From positions 1 to 13,417 of the forward strand of contig JBEGQX010000230.1 in the NCBI GenBank assembly GCA_041180805.1: a stretch of DNA of 13,417 bases, given 5' to 3'. Made by a program: the position numbers and the translations under genes. The notes under the pieces were generated by a model, which ran no database searches, was not told the DNA's origin, and worked only from the letters and a program-made list of their open reading frames with translations. This document shows positions 1 through 7,321 of the stretch, piece by piece (the first letter of the stretch is position 1; every line of letters starts with the position of its first letter). This stretch comes from JBEGQX01 sp041180805. GTDB lineage: Bacteria; Planctomycetota; Planctomycetia; Gemmatales; Gemmataceae.

Positions 1-1013
1 TTGTTGTCGTGGTTGACCAGGATGTCGGTCAACTTGTGATCGATGAATGGATTCTTGAAACGCTCCACCACCTGGTCTGCGAAATTCTTTGGCCCATCGC
101 AACGGCCTTCAAGAATCGGCACGATCTCGTCATGCAACAGCTTGTTCAGCCAGGGGCCAAGCTCGGCATCGTTCACCGAATCGCGAACAATCGTATGTCC
201 CTTTGCCATCGCCTTCTTCACCAGCGCGCTGTGGCCGCCGTTAAGAATCCTGACCTTCCTTAAAAAGTAGGGAAGCACATCGTTGGTCCAGATGATGGCC
301 GGGTGTTCAAACCAGCGTGGCACGCCCGGAACTTCCTGGATTGCAAAAAGGGCATAGGGTTCGCACACCGTCAACATCGGGTCCTTTTCCAGAAGCGGAT
401 GGGAATCAGGCGTTCCCGTTACAATCCGATCCACCAATGTGCTATGCCAGGAGCAGTTCTTTTCCACCCATTGGATGAATTTCTCATCGAGCTTCCACTC
501 ACGGGCAAGGTTGACGACAATGCCCCGCAATAGCTCGGCATTATGCTCGCGCAGTTCGCAGGGAATGATCATCAAACCAGGCTGGCCAGCCTTGAAGCGT
601 TCATGAAGCACTGCCAAAAGCTTGGCAGGAAAAGACTTGGGCGGGGCACACTGTGCGGTATCAGCGGGATTAAGGTCATAACCCGATTCAGTCGTATTGG
701 AAAGAATGGTCTTCAAATGTGGGCTGCGGGCCAGCTCCAGTACCTTGTCCCATTGCGAGTTGGCGGCAAGTGCCCTGCTGACACTTTCGCAAACCTCGAC
801 CTTGTCCACCACCTGGCCATTTTCAAGGCCACGAATCACCACATGGTATTTGCCACCAAGTTTGGCCAGCTCGTTGGCACGATCGCCCCCGGTGGACTGT
901 ACGATCACCACTTTTCCGATGTTCTTCCCCTGTTGGTTGGCATGGTGAATAAAAAGGTCTGCAAAGGCCCTGAGGAACTTGCCCGAACCAAATTGCAATA
1001 CTGTTTCTTGCAT
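1..1013 (-). CDS. uxaB: Tagaturonate reductase / altronate oxidoreductase-like protein (mannitol dehydrogenase family), 3' end outside window
   Basis: Family enzymes catalyse NAD-dependent interconversion of tagaturonate and altronate in hexuronate breakdown. The frame is open from an ATG at 1013 to the left edge (337 codons, no stop), so the C-terminus is missing; E. coli UxaB is about 480 residues. Visible features are an N-terminal nucleotide-binding segment VLQFGSGKFLRAF (residues 5-17), SNTTESG near 105-111, IIPCEL near 149-154 and STLVDRIVTGTP near 191-202. The polyol dehydrogenase catalytic pattern K-x4-N-x2-H is present as K253, N258 and H261 in KVRILNGGH. The pattern resembles UxaB more than mannitol 2-dehydrogenase. 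The N-terminus is shorter than in E. coli. An AGGAG Shine-Dalgarno at 1021-1025 lies 7 nt upstream and overlaps the ileS stop codon, which supports this start and co-transcription with ileS. Substrate assignment within the family is inferred; fructuronate or another polyol acid is possible. Confidence 0.8.
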   Translation of the reverse strand, partial: MQETVLQFGSGKFLRAFADLFIHHANQQGKNIGKVVIVQSTGGDRANELAKLGGKYHVVIRGLENGQVVDKVEVCESVSRALAANSQWDKVLELARSPHLKTILSNTTESGYDLNPADTAQCAPPKSFPAKLLAVLHERFKAGQPGLMIIPCELREHNAELLRGIVVNLAREWKLDEKFIQWVEKNCSWHSTLVDRIVTGTPDSHPLLEKDPMLTVCEPYALFAIQEVPGVPRWFEHPAIIWTNDVLPYFLRKVRILNGGHSALVKKAMAKGHTIVRDSVNDAELGPWLNKLLHDEIVPILEGRCDGPKNFADQVVERFKNPFIDHKLTDILVNHDN

Positions 1014-1026
1014 GCGTTAACTCCTA
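1014..1026 (-). promoter_or_regulatory. Shine-Dalgarno overlapping the ileS stop codon
   Basis: Read on the minus strand, the ileS stop TAG (1026-1024) is part of the sequence TAGGAG, followed by 7 nt and the ATG of the tagaturonate reductase-like gene. The AGGAG core is at 1025-1021. This overlap suggests translational coupling between ileS and the downstream gene. It also fixes the downstream start codon. The coupling is inferred from position only. Confidence 0.7.
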
Positions 1027-4000
1027 AGCTTTCTTTAATTCCAAGGTTAAATCATGTCCTTCAATCTTCACTTGTGCTTTGTGCGACCCCGACAGGGATT
1101 CCTTTGCCCAGTTAAGAACCAGGGTTTCATTGCCGATGTAATCACGATGAGCCTCCAAAGTTTTCAGCAGAGGTTCGGCACTTGTGGACAGATGTAGTGT
1201 AATTCGATCCTCCATTTCCAGGCCGGCCTTCTTGCGAAGTTCCTGTACCTGGCGAATGATATCGCGAGCCATGCCTTCCCGGGCCAACTCTTCGGTAATG
1301 CGGGTATCCAGCGCCACCTGGGTATTACGGTCTGCAACGCCAGTCCAGCCCTCCTTCGCCTTCAGCGAGATAAAAAGGTCTGTCGCCTCAAGCTCGAAGG
1401 GCTCACCATCCCCCGGAAGAGTAAAGGGCGCCCCGGACTGGGCGTATTTCAGCAACTCCAACGGATCTGCCTTGGCTATGGCTTGCTGAACTTCCTTCAT
1501 GCGCTGGCCAAACTTGGGGCCAAGCGCCTTGGGGTTGGCCTTGATTTCCGGCACCAGCAGTGGGCCGGAAGCCCCATCATGGATCGTTGCCTTCTTCAGA
1601 TTCAATTCCTCGCAAAGCTGGTCAGCAAACCGATGTATGGCACGGCGGTCTGCCTCATCCCCCGGGTGCACCTTTAATTCGGCCAACGGCTGGCGTACCT
1701 TGATCTTCACAGTGTTCCTTGACGCGGAACCCAATGAGACCAGATGCAATAGTGCCTCCATGTCCGCGGACAGTTCCTCATCAATCAGGCTGGCATCCAC
1801 CCGCGGGTATTCTTGCAGATGAACGCTGTCATCCCCTGCATCTACCAGATTGTGGTACATGTTTTCCGAAAGGAACGGGGTGATTGGCGCAATCAGCTTG
1901 GTAAATGTCAGCAGTACCTGATGAAGTGTCTGGTAGGCGGCAAGTTTGTCCTGCCCCTGTTCGGCTTTCCAGAACCGCCTGCGGTTGCGCCTGACGTACC
2001 AATTGGAAAGCTTGTCGTCGATAAAGCGCTCAGCTTCCAGGCAAAACGATGCCAGATCGTACGATTCAAATCCTTGGCGGGCCACTTGAACAAGCTTCTG
2101 CAAATCGGAAAGTATCCAGCGATCAATGTCCGGACGATCCTTCAGGGGAACAGCCGGCGCCTTGGGATCGAACTTGTCCAACCTCGCATAGTTACAGAAG
2201 AAGGCGTAGCTGTTCCATAGCTTAAGGACAAACCTTGCGCGAAGCTCATCCGCCGGTATTGGCCCAAAGTTGATGTTGGAAGCAGGGTTGGTTCTGCAAA
2301 ACATCCAGCGAATCAGGTCGGCACCCATGGGGGGATGCTTCTCAAGCACACCCTTGGCATTCCTGATTTCGTAGCCATCGTTGGCAGCACCCTCAAAGGG
2401 AATGCTATTACCCTTGGACTTGTGCATTTCGTCACCGTTCTGGTCACGCACCAGCGCATGCCCCAATAGAACCTTGAACGGTGGTTTCTTCTCCATCATG
2501 GTGCTCATCGCCAGGATGGCATAAAACCAGTTGCGGAACTGGCCCGGAAAACACTCGGTGATAAGGTCGGCAGGGAACCATTTTTCCCAATAAGCGCGAT
2601 CCTTGTTGTAGCCCATGGTGGAATAGGGAACGATGCCCGCATCAAGCCAGGGGTTGCCCACATCGGGCACGCGGGATGCCAGGGCGCCGCATTTGCACTT
2701 GATCTTCAGTTGATCCACATGGGGGCGGTGGGGGGAATGCCCATCAAACTTCTCCCAACCCTGCACTGCGCGGGCTTTCAATTCCTCGCGGGAACCAATG
2801 ACATCAAACTGGTTGCATTCATCACAGACCCAGATGGGTAGTGCCAGGCCCCAGAAGCGCTTCTTGGAAATCATCCAATCGCCCATGTTTTTCAGCCAGT
2901 CCAGCTCACGCGCCTTGCCGTTGATGGATTCTGGAAGAAAGGTAACCTGTTCCGCAACTTTCATGATCTCGTCGCGCCAGGTCATCGAGATGAACCATTC
3001 ATCCACCAGCCGAAAGAGAACCTCGGTCTTGCATCGCCAGCAATGGGGGTACTTGTGGGGATACTTCTCAACAGCGAACAGAAGCCCCTTTTTCTGAAGG
3101 TTTTCCAGCACGAAGTCTGCGGTAGCAGGGTCAACCGCAGGTTTTCCCTCCAGTTCGCCGAAGCCGGGTACAAAACAACCAAACTCGTCGAGAGGGGCAA
3201 CAGGTGGAAGCCCCTGTTCCTTGCCGAGATGAAAGTCTTCCTTGCCGCAACCGGGTGCAATATGCACGATGCCTGTACCTTCAGTTTCACCGACATCCTT
3301 CCATGCGACCACCCGATGGGATTGTTTTGCACTGACTGCACCCATCCACTTCTGTCGTTCCACCACACGGGCGATGGCAGCGGGAAAACCATACTCACCT
3401 GCCTGTGCGGGGATTTCGTCAAATGGCCCGTCATAGGACCAGCCCACCATCTCGGCGCCCTTCAACTCGCGCACGATTTCATAGCCGCCCTTTTCCTTGA
3501 AGATCTGCTCCAATGTCTTGAGCTTGGGCACCCCTTCAAGCCATTCCTTGCGCTTGAATTCCTCTTCCAGCCGGGCGTGTGTGAAGGCTCCCTTGGCCAG
3601 GTAATAACGCTGATCCTTGTGGAGAATTTCCAGGTAGGTGTTGTCCGGGTTGACCGCTGCACCCACATTGCTCGAAAGTGTCCACGGGGTGGTTGTCCAA
3701 GCCAGAAGGAAAGAGCCGGGCTTGTCCCGCAGAGGGAACTTCACGAACACCGCCTTATGCGAGACCATCTGGTAACCTTCGGACATTTCCATCTGGCTAA
3801 GGCCCACAGAACACCTCGGGCACCAGGGCATGGCATCATAGCCACGATACATCAGGCCGCGGTCATGGCACTTTTTAAGAAAACTCCAGATCGTGTAATT
3901 GTTTTCTTCAGACATGGTGAAGTAACTGCGTCGGTGATCAGCATCCTTTGCCCAATCTTCCTCGCGATCCCAGTCCATCCAGTACCCAAGGCGGATCGAT

Positions 4001-4425
4001 TGCTCGGTCTGCTTGCGGGCAAACTTGTTGACCCGTTCCTTGCACATGGTCACAAAGCGGTCGATGCTGGCAAAGCGGTCCCCCGCCACCAGGTTTTCGA
4101 TATCGCGCTTTGTCTTAAGCCCCAATTCCTTTTCCACCTCAACCTCGACCCAAAGGCCCTGGCAGTCGAAACCATTCTGCCAGCGCAGATTCTGGCCAAG
4201 CATGGCATGGTAGCGCTGGAAGGCATCCTTGTAGGTACGCCCCCAGGCATGGTGAACACCCATGGGGTTATTGGCGGTGATGGGGCCATCCAGAAAAGAC
4301 CAAGGCTGGCCATTCTTGTTCTTCTGGCGAAGTTTTTCAAAAGCCTGGGTCCGTTCCCAAAATGCCAGCGCCTCGCGCTCTTGAGCTGGAAAATCAACTT
4401 GGGTTTCTACCTTCTCGAACGGCAT
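1024..4425 (-). CDS. ileS: Isoleucyl-tRNA synthetase, IleRS2-like with altered signature motif
   Basis: This cytoplasmic class I synthetase charges tRNA-Ile with isoleucine. The protein is 1133 residues and looks full length. The Rossmann catalytic domain is split by an editing (CP1) insertion, with WTTTPWTL at 243-250 and GTGIVHIAPGCGKED at 383-397, whose last Asp is the usual editing-site residue. Cys pairs at 202/205, 462/465 and 534/537 look like zinc-knuckle remnants or binding sites. The class I signature, normally HxGH, reads GVHH at 56-59. The KMSKS loop reads EMHKS at 666-670 followed by KGN, keeping the second Lys (K669). After the anticodon-binding helices (about 770-910) comes a eukaryote-like C-terminal region with LAREGMARDIIRQVQELRKK at 1048-1067, typical of type 2 IleRS. 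The ATG at 4425 has GAGG 5 nt upstream. It is divergent from purN across 153 nt and likely heads an operon with the tagaturonate reductase-like gene. Confidence 0.97.
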   Translation of the reverse strand: MPFEKVETQVDFPAQEREALAFWERTQAFEKLRQKNKNGQPWSFLDGPITANNPMGVHHAWGRTYKDAFQRYHAMLGQNLRWQNGFDCQGLWVEVEVEKELGLKTKRDIENLVAGDRFASIDRFVTMCKERVNKFARKQTEQSIRLGYWMDWDREEDWAKDADHRRSYFTMSEENNYTIWSFLKKCHDRGLMYRGYDAMPWCPRCSVGLSQMEMSEGYQMVSHKAVFVKFPLRDKPGSFLLAWTTTPWTLSSNVGAAVNPDNTYLEILHKDQRYYLAKGAFTHARLEEEFKRKEWLEGVPKLKTLEQIFKEKGGYEIVRELKGAEMVGWSYDGPFDEIPAQAGEYGFPAAIARVVERQKWMGAVSAKQSHRVVAWKDVGETEGTGIVHIAPGCGKEDFHLGKEQGLPPVAPLDEFGCFVPGFGELEGKPAVDPATADFVLENLQKKGLLFAVEKYPHKYPHCWRCKTEVLFRLVDEWFISMTWRDEIMKVAEQVTFLPESINGKARELDWLKNMGDWMISKKRFWGLALPIWVCDECNQFDVIGSREELKARAVQGWEKFDGHSPHRPHVDQLKIKCKCGALASRVPDVGNPWLDAGIVPYSTMGYNKDRAYWEKWFPADLITECFPGQFRNWFYAILAMSTMMEKKPPFKVLLGHALVRDQNGDEMHKSKGNSIPFEGAANDGYEIRNAKGVLEKHPPMGADLIRWMFCRTNPASNINFGPIPADELRARFVLKLWNSYAFFCNYARLDKFDPKAPAVPLKDRPDIDRWILSDLQKLVQVARQGFESYDLASFCLEAERFIDDKLSNWYVRRNRRRFWKAEQGQDKLAAYQTLHQVLLTFTKLIAPITPFLSENMYHNLVDAGDDSVHLQEYPRVDASLIDEELSADMEALLHLVSLGSASRNTVKIKVRQPLAELKVHPGDEADRRAIHRFADQLCEELNLKKATIHDGASGPLLVPEIKANPKALGPKFGQRMKEVQQAIAKADPLELLKYAQSGAPFTLPGDGEPFELEATDLFISLKAKEGWTGVADRNTQVALDTRITEELAREGMARDIIRQVQELRKKAGLEMEDRITLHLSTSAEPLLKTLEAHRDYIGNETLVLNWAKESLSGSHKAQVKIEGHDLTLELKKA

Positions 4426-4578
4426 GTTAGCCTCTGCGTTTTGGAATGATTTCTGAATCGATTATCTTAGTAATAATGGCACCCCGAATGAATCCTAAAG
4501 AGGGATCCTTCCTGCAACCGGCTGTTTCCCTATGCTTTCCATTATGACCCCATGCCCCCCCGAGTTGGAGTTCGAAGC

Positions 4579-5199
4579 ATGAAAACCCTGAAAATCGCCG
4601 TTCTTCTAAGTGGTTCTGGCACCACCATGCAAAACCTGATTGACAAAATCCGGGAGGGTACACTGAATGCACAGATCGTGCTTGCCATTGCAGATCGCGC
4701 AAACACCCGCGGTTTGGAACGCGCCACAGTGGCTGGCATACCCACCAAGTTGGTACTCCGGGAAGATTGTGCCACCCTGGCAGAGTTCAGCGAGAAAATT
4801 TTTGGACAGTGCAGGCAATTCCAAGCCGATTTGGTGGTGATGGGCGGATTCCTAAGGCTTATCCAGGTACCGCAGGATTTCGAAAACAAAGTGATCAACA
4901 TTCATCCCTCGCTGATTCCTGCCTTCTGTGGCAAGGGCTTCCATGGCTTGAATGTGCACCGGGCGGTGATAGAAGCAGGCAACAAGATTACTGGGTGCAC
5001 CATTCATTTTGCAGACAACATTTACGACCATGGGCCCATCATCATGCAATGTCCGGTGAAGGTTTTGGATGATGACACCCCCGAAACCCTGATGAAAAGA
5101 GTCTTCGAGGAGGAATGCAGGGCCTACCCCGAGGCGATCCGATTGTTTGGTGAAGGAAAACTTCAAATCGATGGCCGCAGGGTTCGCATACTTTCGTAA
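4579..5199 (+). CDS. purN: Phosphoribosylglycinamide formyltransferase
   Basis: PurN transfers the formyl group of 10-formyltetrahydrofolate to glycinamide ribonucleotide, the third step of de novo purine synthesis, in the cytoplasm. The 206-residue product matches the usual size of about 190-215. It has the phosphate-binding N-terminus SGSGTTMQNL (11-20), MGGFLRLI (88-95), the catalytic Asn and His in NIHPS (N107, H109) and GCTIHFADNIYDHGPIIMQ (139-157), which contains the catalytic Asp (D150). An in-frame ATG exists 27 nt upstream at 4552, but the ATG at 4579 has GGAG 8 nt before it and places the first beta strand (KIAVLLSGSG) at the usual distance from the N-terminus, so I chose 4579. The enolase-like gene follows after 12 nt, probably in the same transcript. 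No strong promoter stands out in the 153-nt divergent gap with ileS. Confidence 0.95.
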   Translation: MKTLKIAVLLSGSGTTMQNLIDKIREGTLNAQIVLAIADRANTRGLERATVAGIPTKLVLREDCATLAEFSEKIFGQCRQFQADLVVMGGFLRLIQVPQDFENKVINIHPSLIPAFCGKGFHGLNVHRAVIEAGNKITGCTIHFADNIYDHGPIIMQCPVKVLDDDTPETLMKRVFEEECRAYPEAIRLFGEGKLQIDGRRVRILS

Positions 5200-5211
5200 A
5201 CAGGAATCGTC

Positions 5212-6474
5212 ATGTCCGCAAGCAATCGAAACATCAGTCGCATCCATGCCCGTGAAGTTTTAGACAGCAGGGGAAAACCCACGGTGGAAGCCGAGGTTCA
5301 CCTGGTTTCAGGCGATGTGGGAATGGCCAGCGTTCCCTCGGGCGCCAGCACGGGAACTTTCGAGGCATTGGAACTTAGGGACTGCGATCCAAAACGCTAT
5401 CAGGGCAAGGGTGTGCTGAAAGCCATCCGCCACATCCGCGACATAATTGCCGGGTATCTGGTGGGGATGGATTGCGCTGATCAGGAAAAGATCGACCGCA
5501 AGATGATCGATGTCGATGGCACGGAAAACAAATCCAAGCTGGGTGCGAATGCGATCCTTGCGGTATCGATGGCTTGTGCGCGTGCAGCGGCCAAAGCCAT
5601 TCGCATTCCCCTTTGGAAGCACCTGGACCAGGACAAAGTTGCCCGCCTTCCCATGCCCATGGTTAACATGATTAGTGGTGGATTGCATGCGGGAAAGAAT
5701 CTCGACTTCCAGGATTTTCTCTTCCAACCCGCAAAGGCCACCAGTTACTCGCAAGCTCTGGAGCAGATTGTTTCGGTTTACAACACCCTGGGCGGAATTT
5801 TGAACAAGAGTGGGCACGAGGGCACTCTTGTGGGGGATGAGGGTGGTTTTGGCCCCAAGTTGACCAGTGAAAAGGAAGCCCTTAGTTTCCTGGCGCTTGC
5901 CATGGAACGCTGCGAGGTGGGTGGTACCATCGCCTTGGATGTGGCTTCCAGCCATTTCCACCAAGGTGGAAGTTATCATCTGGAAGGCAGGGTTCTTTCC
6001 AGCTCCCGCATGGTTGGACTTCTGGAGGATCTGGTGGCGAATTATCCCATCGCCAGCATCGAGGATGGTTGCGCCGAGGATGACTGGGCCGGTTGGCAGG
6101 AACTAACCAAGAAACTTGGCCATAAGATTCAGCTTGTGGGTGATGATTTCTTTGTGACCAACCCGAAGCGACTTTTCAAGGGTATACGAGAGGGTGCTGC
6201 CAATGCTGTTTTGGTGAAGGTGAACCAGATTGGCACACTCACGGAGACCTTCGAAGTGATTCGAATGGCAAGAAAGCATGGTTACCGTGCAGTGGTATCC
6301 GCCCGTAGCGGCGAGACCGAGGATGATTTTCTTGCGGACCTTTCCGTGGCAAGCGGTTGTGGCCAAATTAAGGTGGGTTCCGTGGCCCGCAGTGAAAGGC
6401 TAAGCAAGTACAACCGTTTGCTTCGCATCGAGGAGGAAATGGGCCCCTCAGCTCCTTATGGGTTGCCTGTTTAA
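5212..6474 (+). CDS. eno: Enolase (phosphopyruvate hydratase), divergent form
   Basis: Enolase converts 2-phosphoglycerate to phosphoenolpyruvate in glycolysis. The 420-residue product has the complete two-domain layout. The N-terminal loop SGASTG is at 43-48. H159 lies in GGLHAG, and GDEGG with the general acid/base Glu (E210) is at 208-212. Mg ligands are D243, E284 in IEDG and D311 in VGDD. The catalytic Lys K336 is in VKVNQIGTLTET, and GQIK with K387 is at 384-387. Three normally conserved positions differ. The usual S-H-R-S-G-E loop reads SARSGE (A364 for His). QEF reads QDF (D168 for Glu). The NGG of the substrate loop reads SGG (S155). The Mg ligands and K336 are intact, so it may still be an enolase, perhaps a slower or specialised paralogue. 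AGGA lies 6 nt before the ATG. It follows purN by 12 nt, an unusual partner. The REP cluster begins about 20 nt after its stop. Confidence 0.92.
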   Translation: MSASNRNISRIHAREVLDSRGKPTVEAEVHLVSGDVGMASVPSGASTGTFEALELRDCDPKRYQGKGVLKAIRHIRDIIAGYLVGMDCADQEKIDRKMIDVDGTENKSKLGANAILAVSMACARAAAKAIRIPLWKHLDQDKVARLPMPMVNMISGGLHAGKNLDFQDFLFQPAKATSYSQALEQIVSVYNTLGGILNKSGHEGTLVGDEGGFGPKLTSEKEALSFLALAMERCEVGGTIALDVASSHFHQGGSYHLEGRVLSSSRMVGLLEDLVANYPIASIEDGCAEDDWAGWQELTKKLGHKIQLVGDDFFVTNPKRLFKGIREGAANAVLVKVNQIGTLTETFEVIRMARKHGYRAVVSARSGETEDDFLADLSVASGCGQIKVGSVARSERLSKYNRLLRIEEEMGPSAPYGLPV

Positions 6475-6493
6475 CCATTGCAACCATTGCAAT

Positions 6494-6564
6494 CATTCCC
6501 ATAATGCCCCGTTGGGGCATAAGCAAAATTTTCCAAGCCCCAACGGGGCGTAATGCGATAGCCC
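6494..6564 (+). repeat. 71-nt direct repeat, copy 1
   Basis: This segment matches 7210-7280 with three substitutions over 71 nt by eye. It contains the palindrome ATGCCCCGTTGGGGCAT, the 20-nt stretch AAGCAAAATTTTCCAAGCCC, and the first hairpin plus spacer of a paired unit. The same orientation on both sides of the transposase gene suggests duplication or insertion of a common unit. Confidence 0.85.
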
Positions 6565-6602
6565 GGGGCAGAGCGTAGCGACGCCCTGGGTTTTGAAGGG
6601 GC
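6494..6602. repeat. Left REP-like palindrome cluster
   Basis: Located between the convergent ends of the enolase gene and the transposase gene. It contains ATGCCCC-GTT-GGGGCAT (6504-6520, 7-bp stem), GCCCC-AAC-GGGGC (6537-6549, 5-bp stem) and a longer hairpin (6562-6590) with an 8-bp stem including one G-T pair and a 13-nt loop AGAGCGTAGCGAC. A degenerate half of the GCCCTGAAGGGGC element follows (about 6593-6602). The 11-nt spacer GTAATGCGATA joins the second and third hairpins. Convergent intergenic placement is typical for REP sequences. The hairpins may also act as transcription terminators or mRNA stabilisers for eno, which is inference. Confidence 0.85.
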
Positions 6603-6612
6603 GAAATCATTT

Positions 6613-7065
6613 TCAATCCCACACATAGCGTTCATCAAATTGAATGCCATATTTTTCTAACAGTTGGCGGTATTCCTCCTGAAATGTGGCCTTGCGGTGA
6701 TGTTCGGCCTGATTGCCGATGTATTTCTCCAATGCCGGGCGATGGGTGGAACTGATCGAAAATATCCCGTAACCACCCTGCCAATGAAAATCCACATATT
6801 GCGCGCCTTTGCTCTTCAACCATTTTGATGATCCCATTTTAATATCCTGTACCAATTCCGATGGCGCACAGGTGCGGGGATGGACAATCAAAAGATGGAT
6901 ATGGTCGGCAACCGAGCCGGCTTTGAGCAGGGTTCCTTTTTGTTTTTCCACAATACCGCCAATGTAGGCGTGAAGTTCATCCCGAATGTCATCACCCAAA
7001 AGTGGTTCCCGGTTTTTTGTCGAGAAGACCAAATGTACGAGGATTTGGGCAAGGGATTGTGGCAT
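6613..7065 (-). CDS. REP-associated / IS200-like tyrosine (Y1, HUH) transposase
   Basis: The 150-residue product has the single-domain Y1 transposase fold used for single-strand DNA cleavage at hairpin-marked sites. It opens with HLVFSTKNREPLL (11-23). The metal-binding HUH motif is DHIHLLI with H55 and H57. WQGGYGIFSISSTH (95-108) is followed by the probable catalytic tyrosine Y115 in KYIGNQAEHHR. The C-terminus is the characteristic DERYVWD. All key residues are intact and there is no frameshift, so the protein is probably active. The ATG at 7065 is preceded by AAGGGG at 7075-7080, which lies inside a REP hairpin. Another ATG 5 nt upstream (7070) is out of frame. Palindromes on both sides point to a RAYT role, acting on REP sequences. 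A plain IS200 transposase is the alternative. Confidence 0.92.
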   Translation of the reverse strand: MPQSLAQILVHLVFSTKNREPLLGDDIRDELHAYIGGIVEKQKGTLLKAGSVADHIHLLIVHPRTCAPSELVQDIKMGSSKWLKSKGAQYVDFHWQGGYGIFSISSTHRPALEKYIGNQAEHHRKATFQEEYRQLLEKYGIQFDERYVWD

Positions 7066-7073
7066 TTCATTCC

Positions 7074-7086
7074 GCCCCTTCAGGGC
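7074..7086 (-). promoter_or_regulatory. REP hairpin covering the transposase ribosome-binding site
   Basis: Read on the minus strand this is GCCCTGAAGGGGC, able to fold with four G-C pairs plus a U-G pair and a 3-nt loop. Its 3' arm contains AAGGGG, the only Shine-Dalgarno-like sequence before the transposase ATG, 9 nt away. If the hairpin forms in the mRNA it would hide the ribosome-binding site. That effect is inference from sequence. Confidence 0.5.
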
Positions 7087-7113
7087 TTGGGTTTGTTTTT
7101 GTACCTTTCCTTA

Positions 7114-7132
7114 CCCAGGGCGTTGCCCTGGG
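7114..7132. repeat. Perfect 8-bp palindrome CCCAGGGC-GTT-GCCCTGGG
   Basis: This is the longest perfect short-loop stem in the right cluster. The GTT loop is shared with the ATGCCCC-GTT-GGGGCAT elements. It appears once in the window and is a separate REP subtype from the paired units. Confidence 0.8.
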
Positions 7133-7209
7133 CTTTCTCATCATGCCCCGTTGGGGCAAAAAAGAGGCAGGCGTTAGCATGTTACCCAAACCAGAGAACA
7201 TGAACAAAC

Positions 7210-7280
7210 CATTCCCATCATGCCCCGTTGGGGCATAAGCAAAATTTTCCAAGCCCCAACAGGGCGTAATGCAATAGCCC
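7210..7280 (+). repeat. 71-nt direct repeat, copy 2
   Basis: Second copy of the 6494-6564 segment. Substitutions by eye are one A to C before the first palindrome, one G to A in the second hairpin that breaks its top pair, and one G to A in the spacer (GTAATGCAATA). Similarity ends abruptly after AGCCC, where copy 1 continues into the long hairpin and copy 2 continues into GCCCAGAGGTGGGC. Confidence 0.85.
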
Positions 7281-7321
7281 AGAGGTGGGCCATCGATTTC
7301 CATGATGCCATCCGTTTTAAA

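Noticed and set aside
543..1115. 190-codon plus-strand open frame at the left edge
   Set aside because: It is antisense to the tagaturonate reductase-like gene, whose frame is supported by family motifs and a strong Shine-Dalgarno.
3043..4449. 468-codon plus-strand open frame opposite ileS
   Set aside because: It lies antisense to a fully motif-supported IleRS, has no recognisable domain, and reads as a mirror-frame shadow of the codon usage.
4426..4578. Promoters in the ileS-purN divergent gap
   Set aside because: TATGCT at 4531-4536 and TTGGAA at 4441-4446 resemble hexamers, but neither has a partner at proper spacing.
4552..4578. Upstream purN start at 4552
   Set aside because: It adds nine residues absent from the normal PurN N-terminus and lacks a spaced Shine-Dalgarno, unlike the ATG at 4579.
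5308..5979. 223-codon minus-strand open frame inside eno
   Set aside because: Antisense to enolase, without domain or signal. It would need to be expressed from within a conserved gene.
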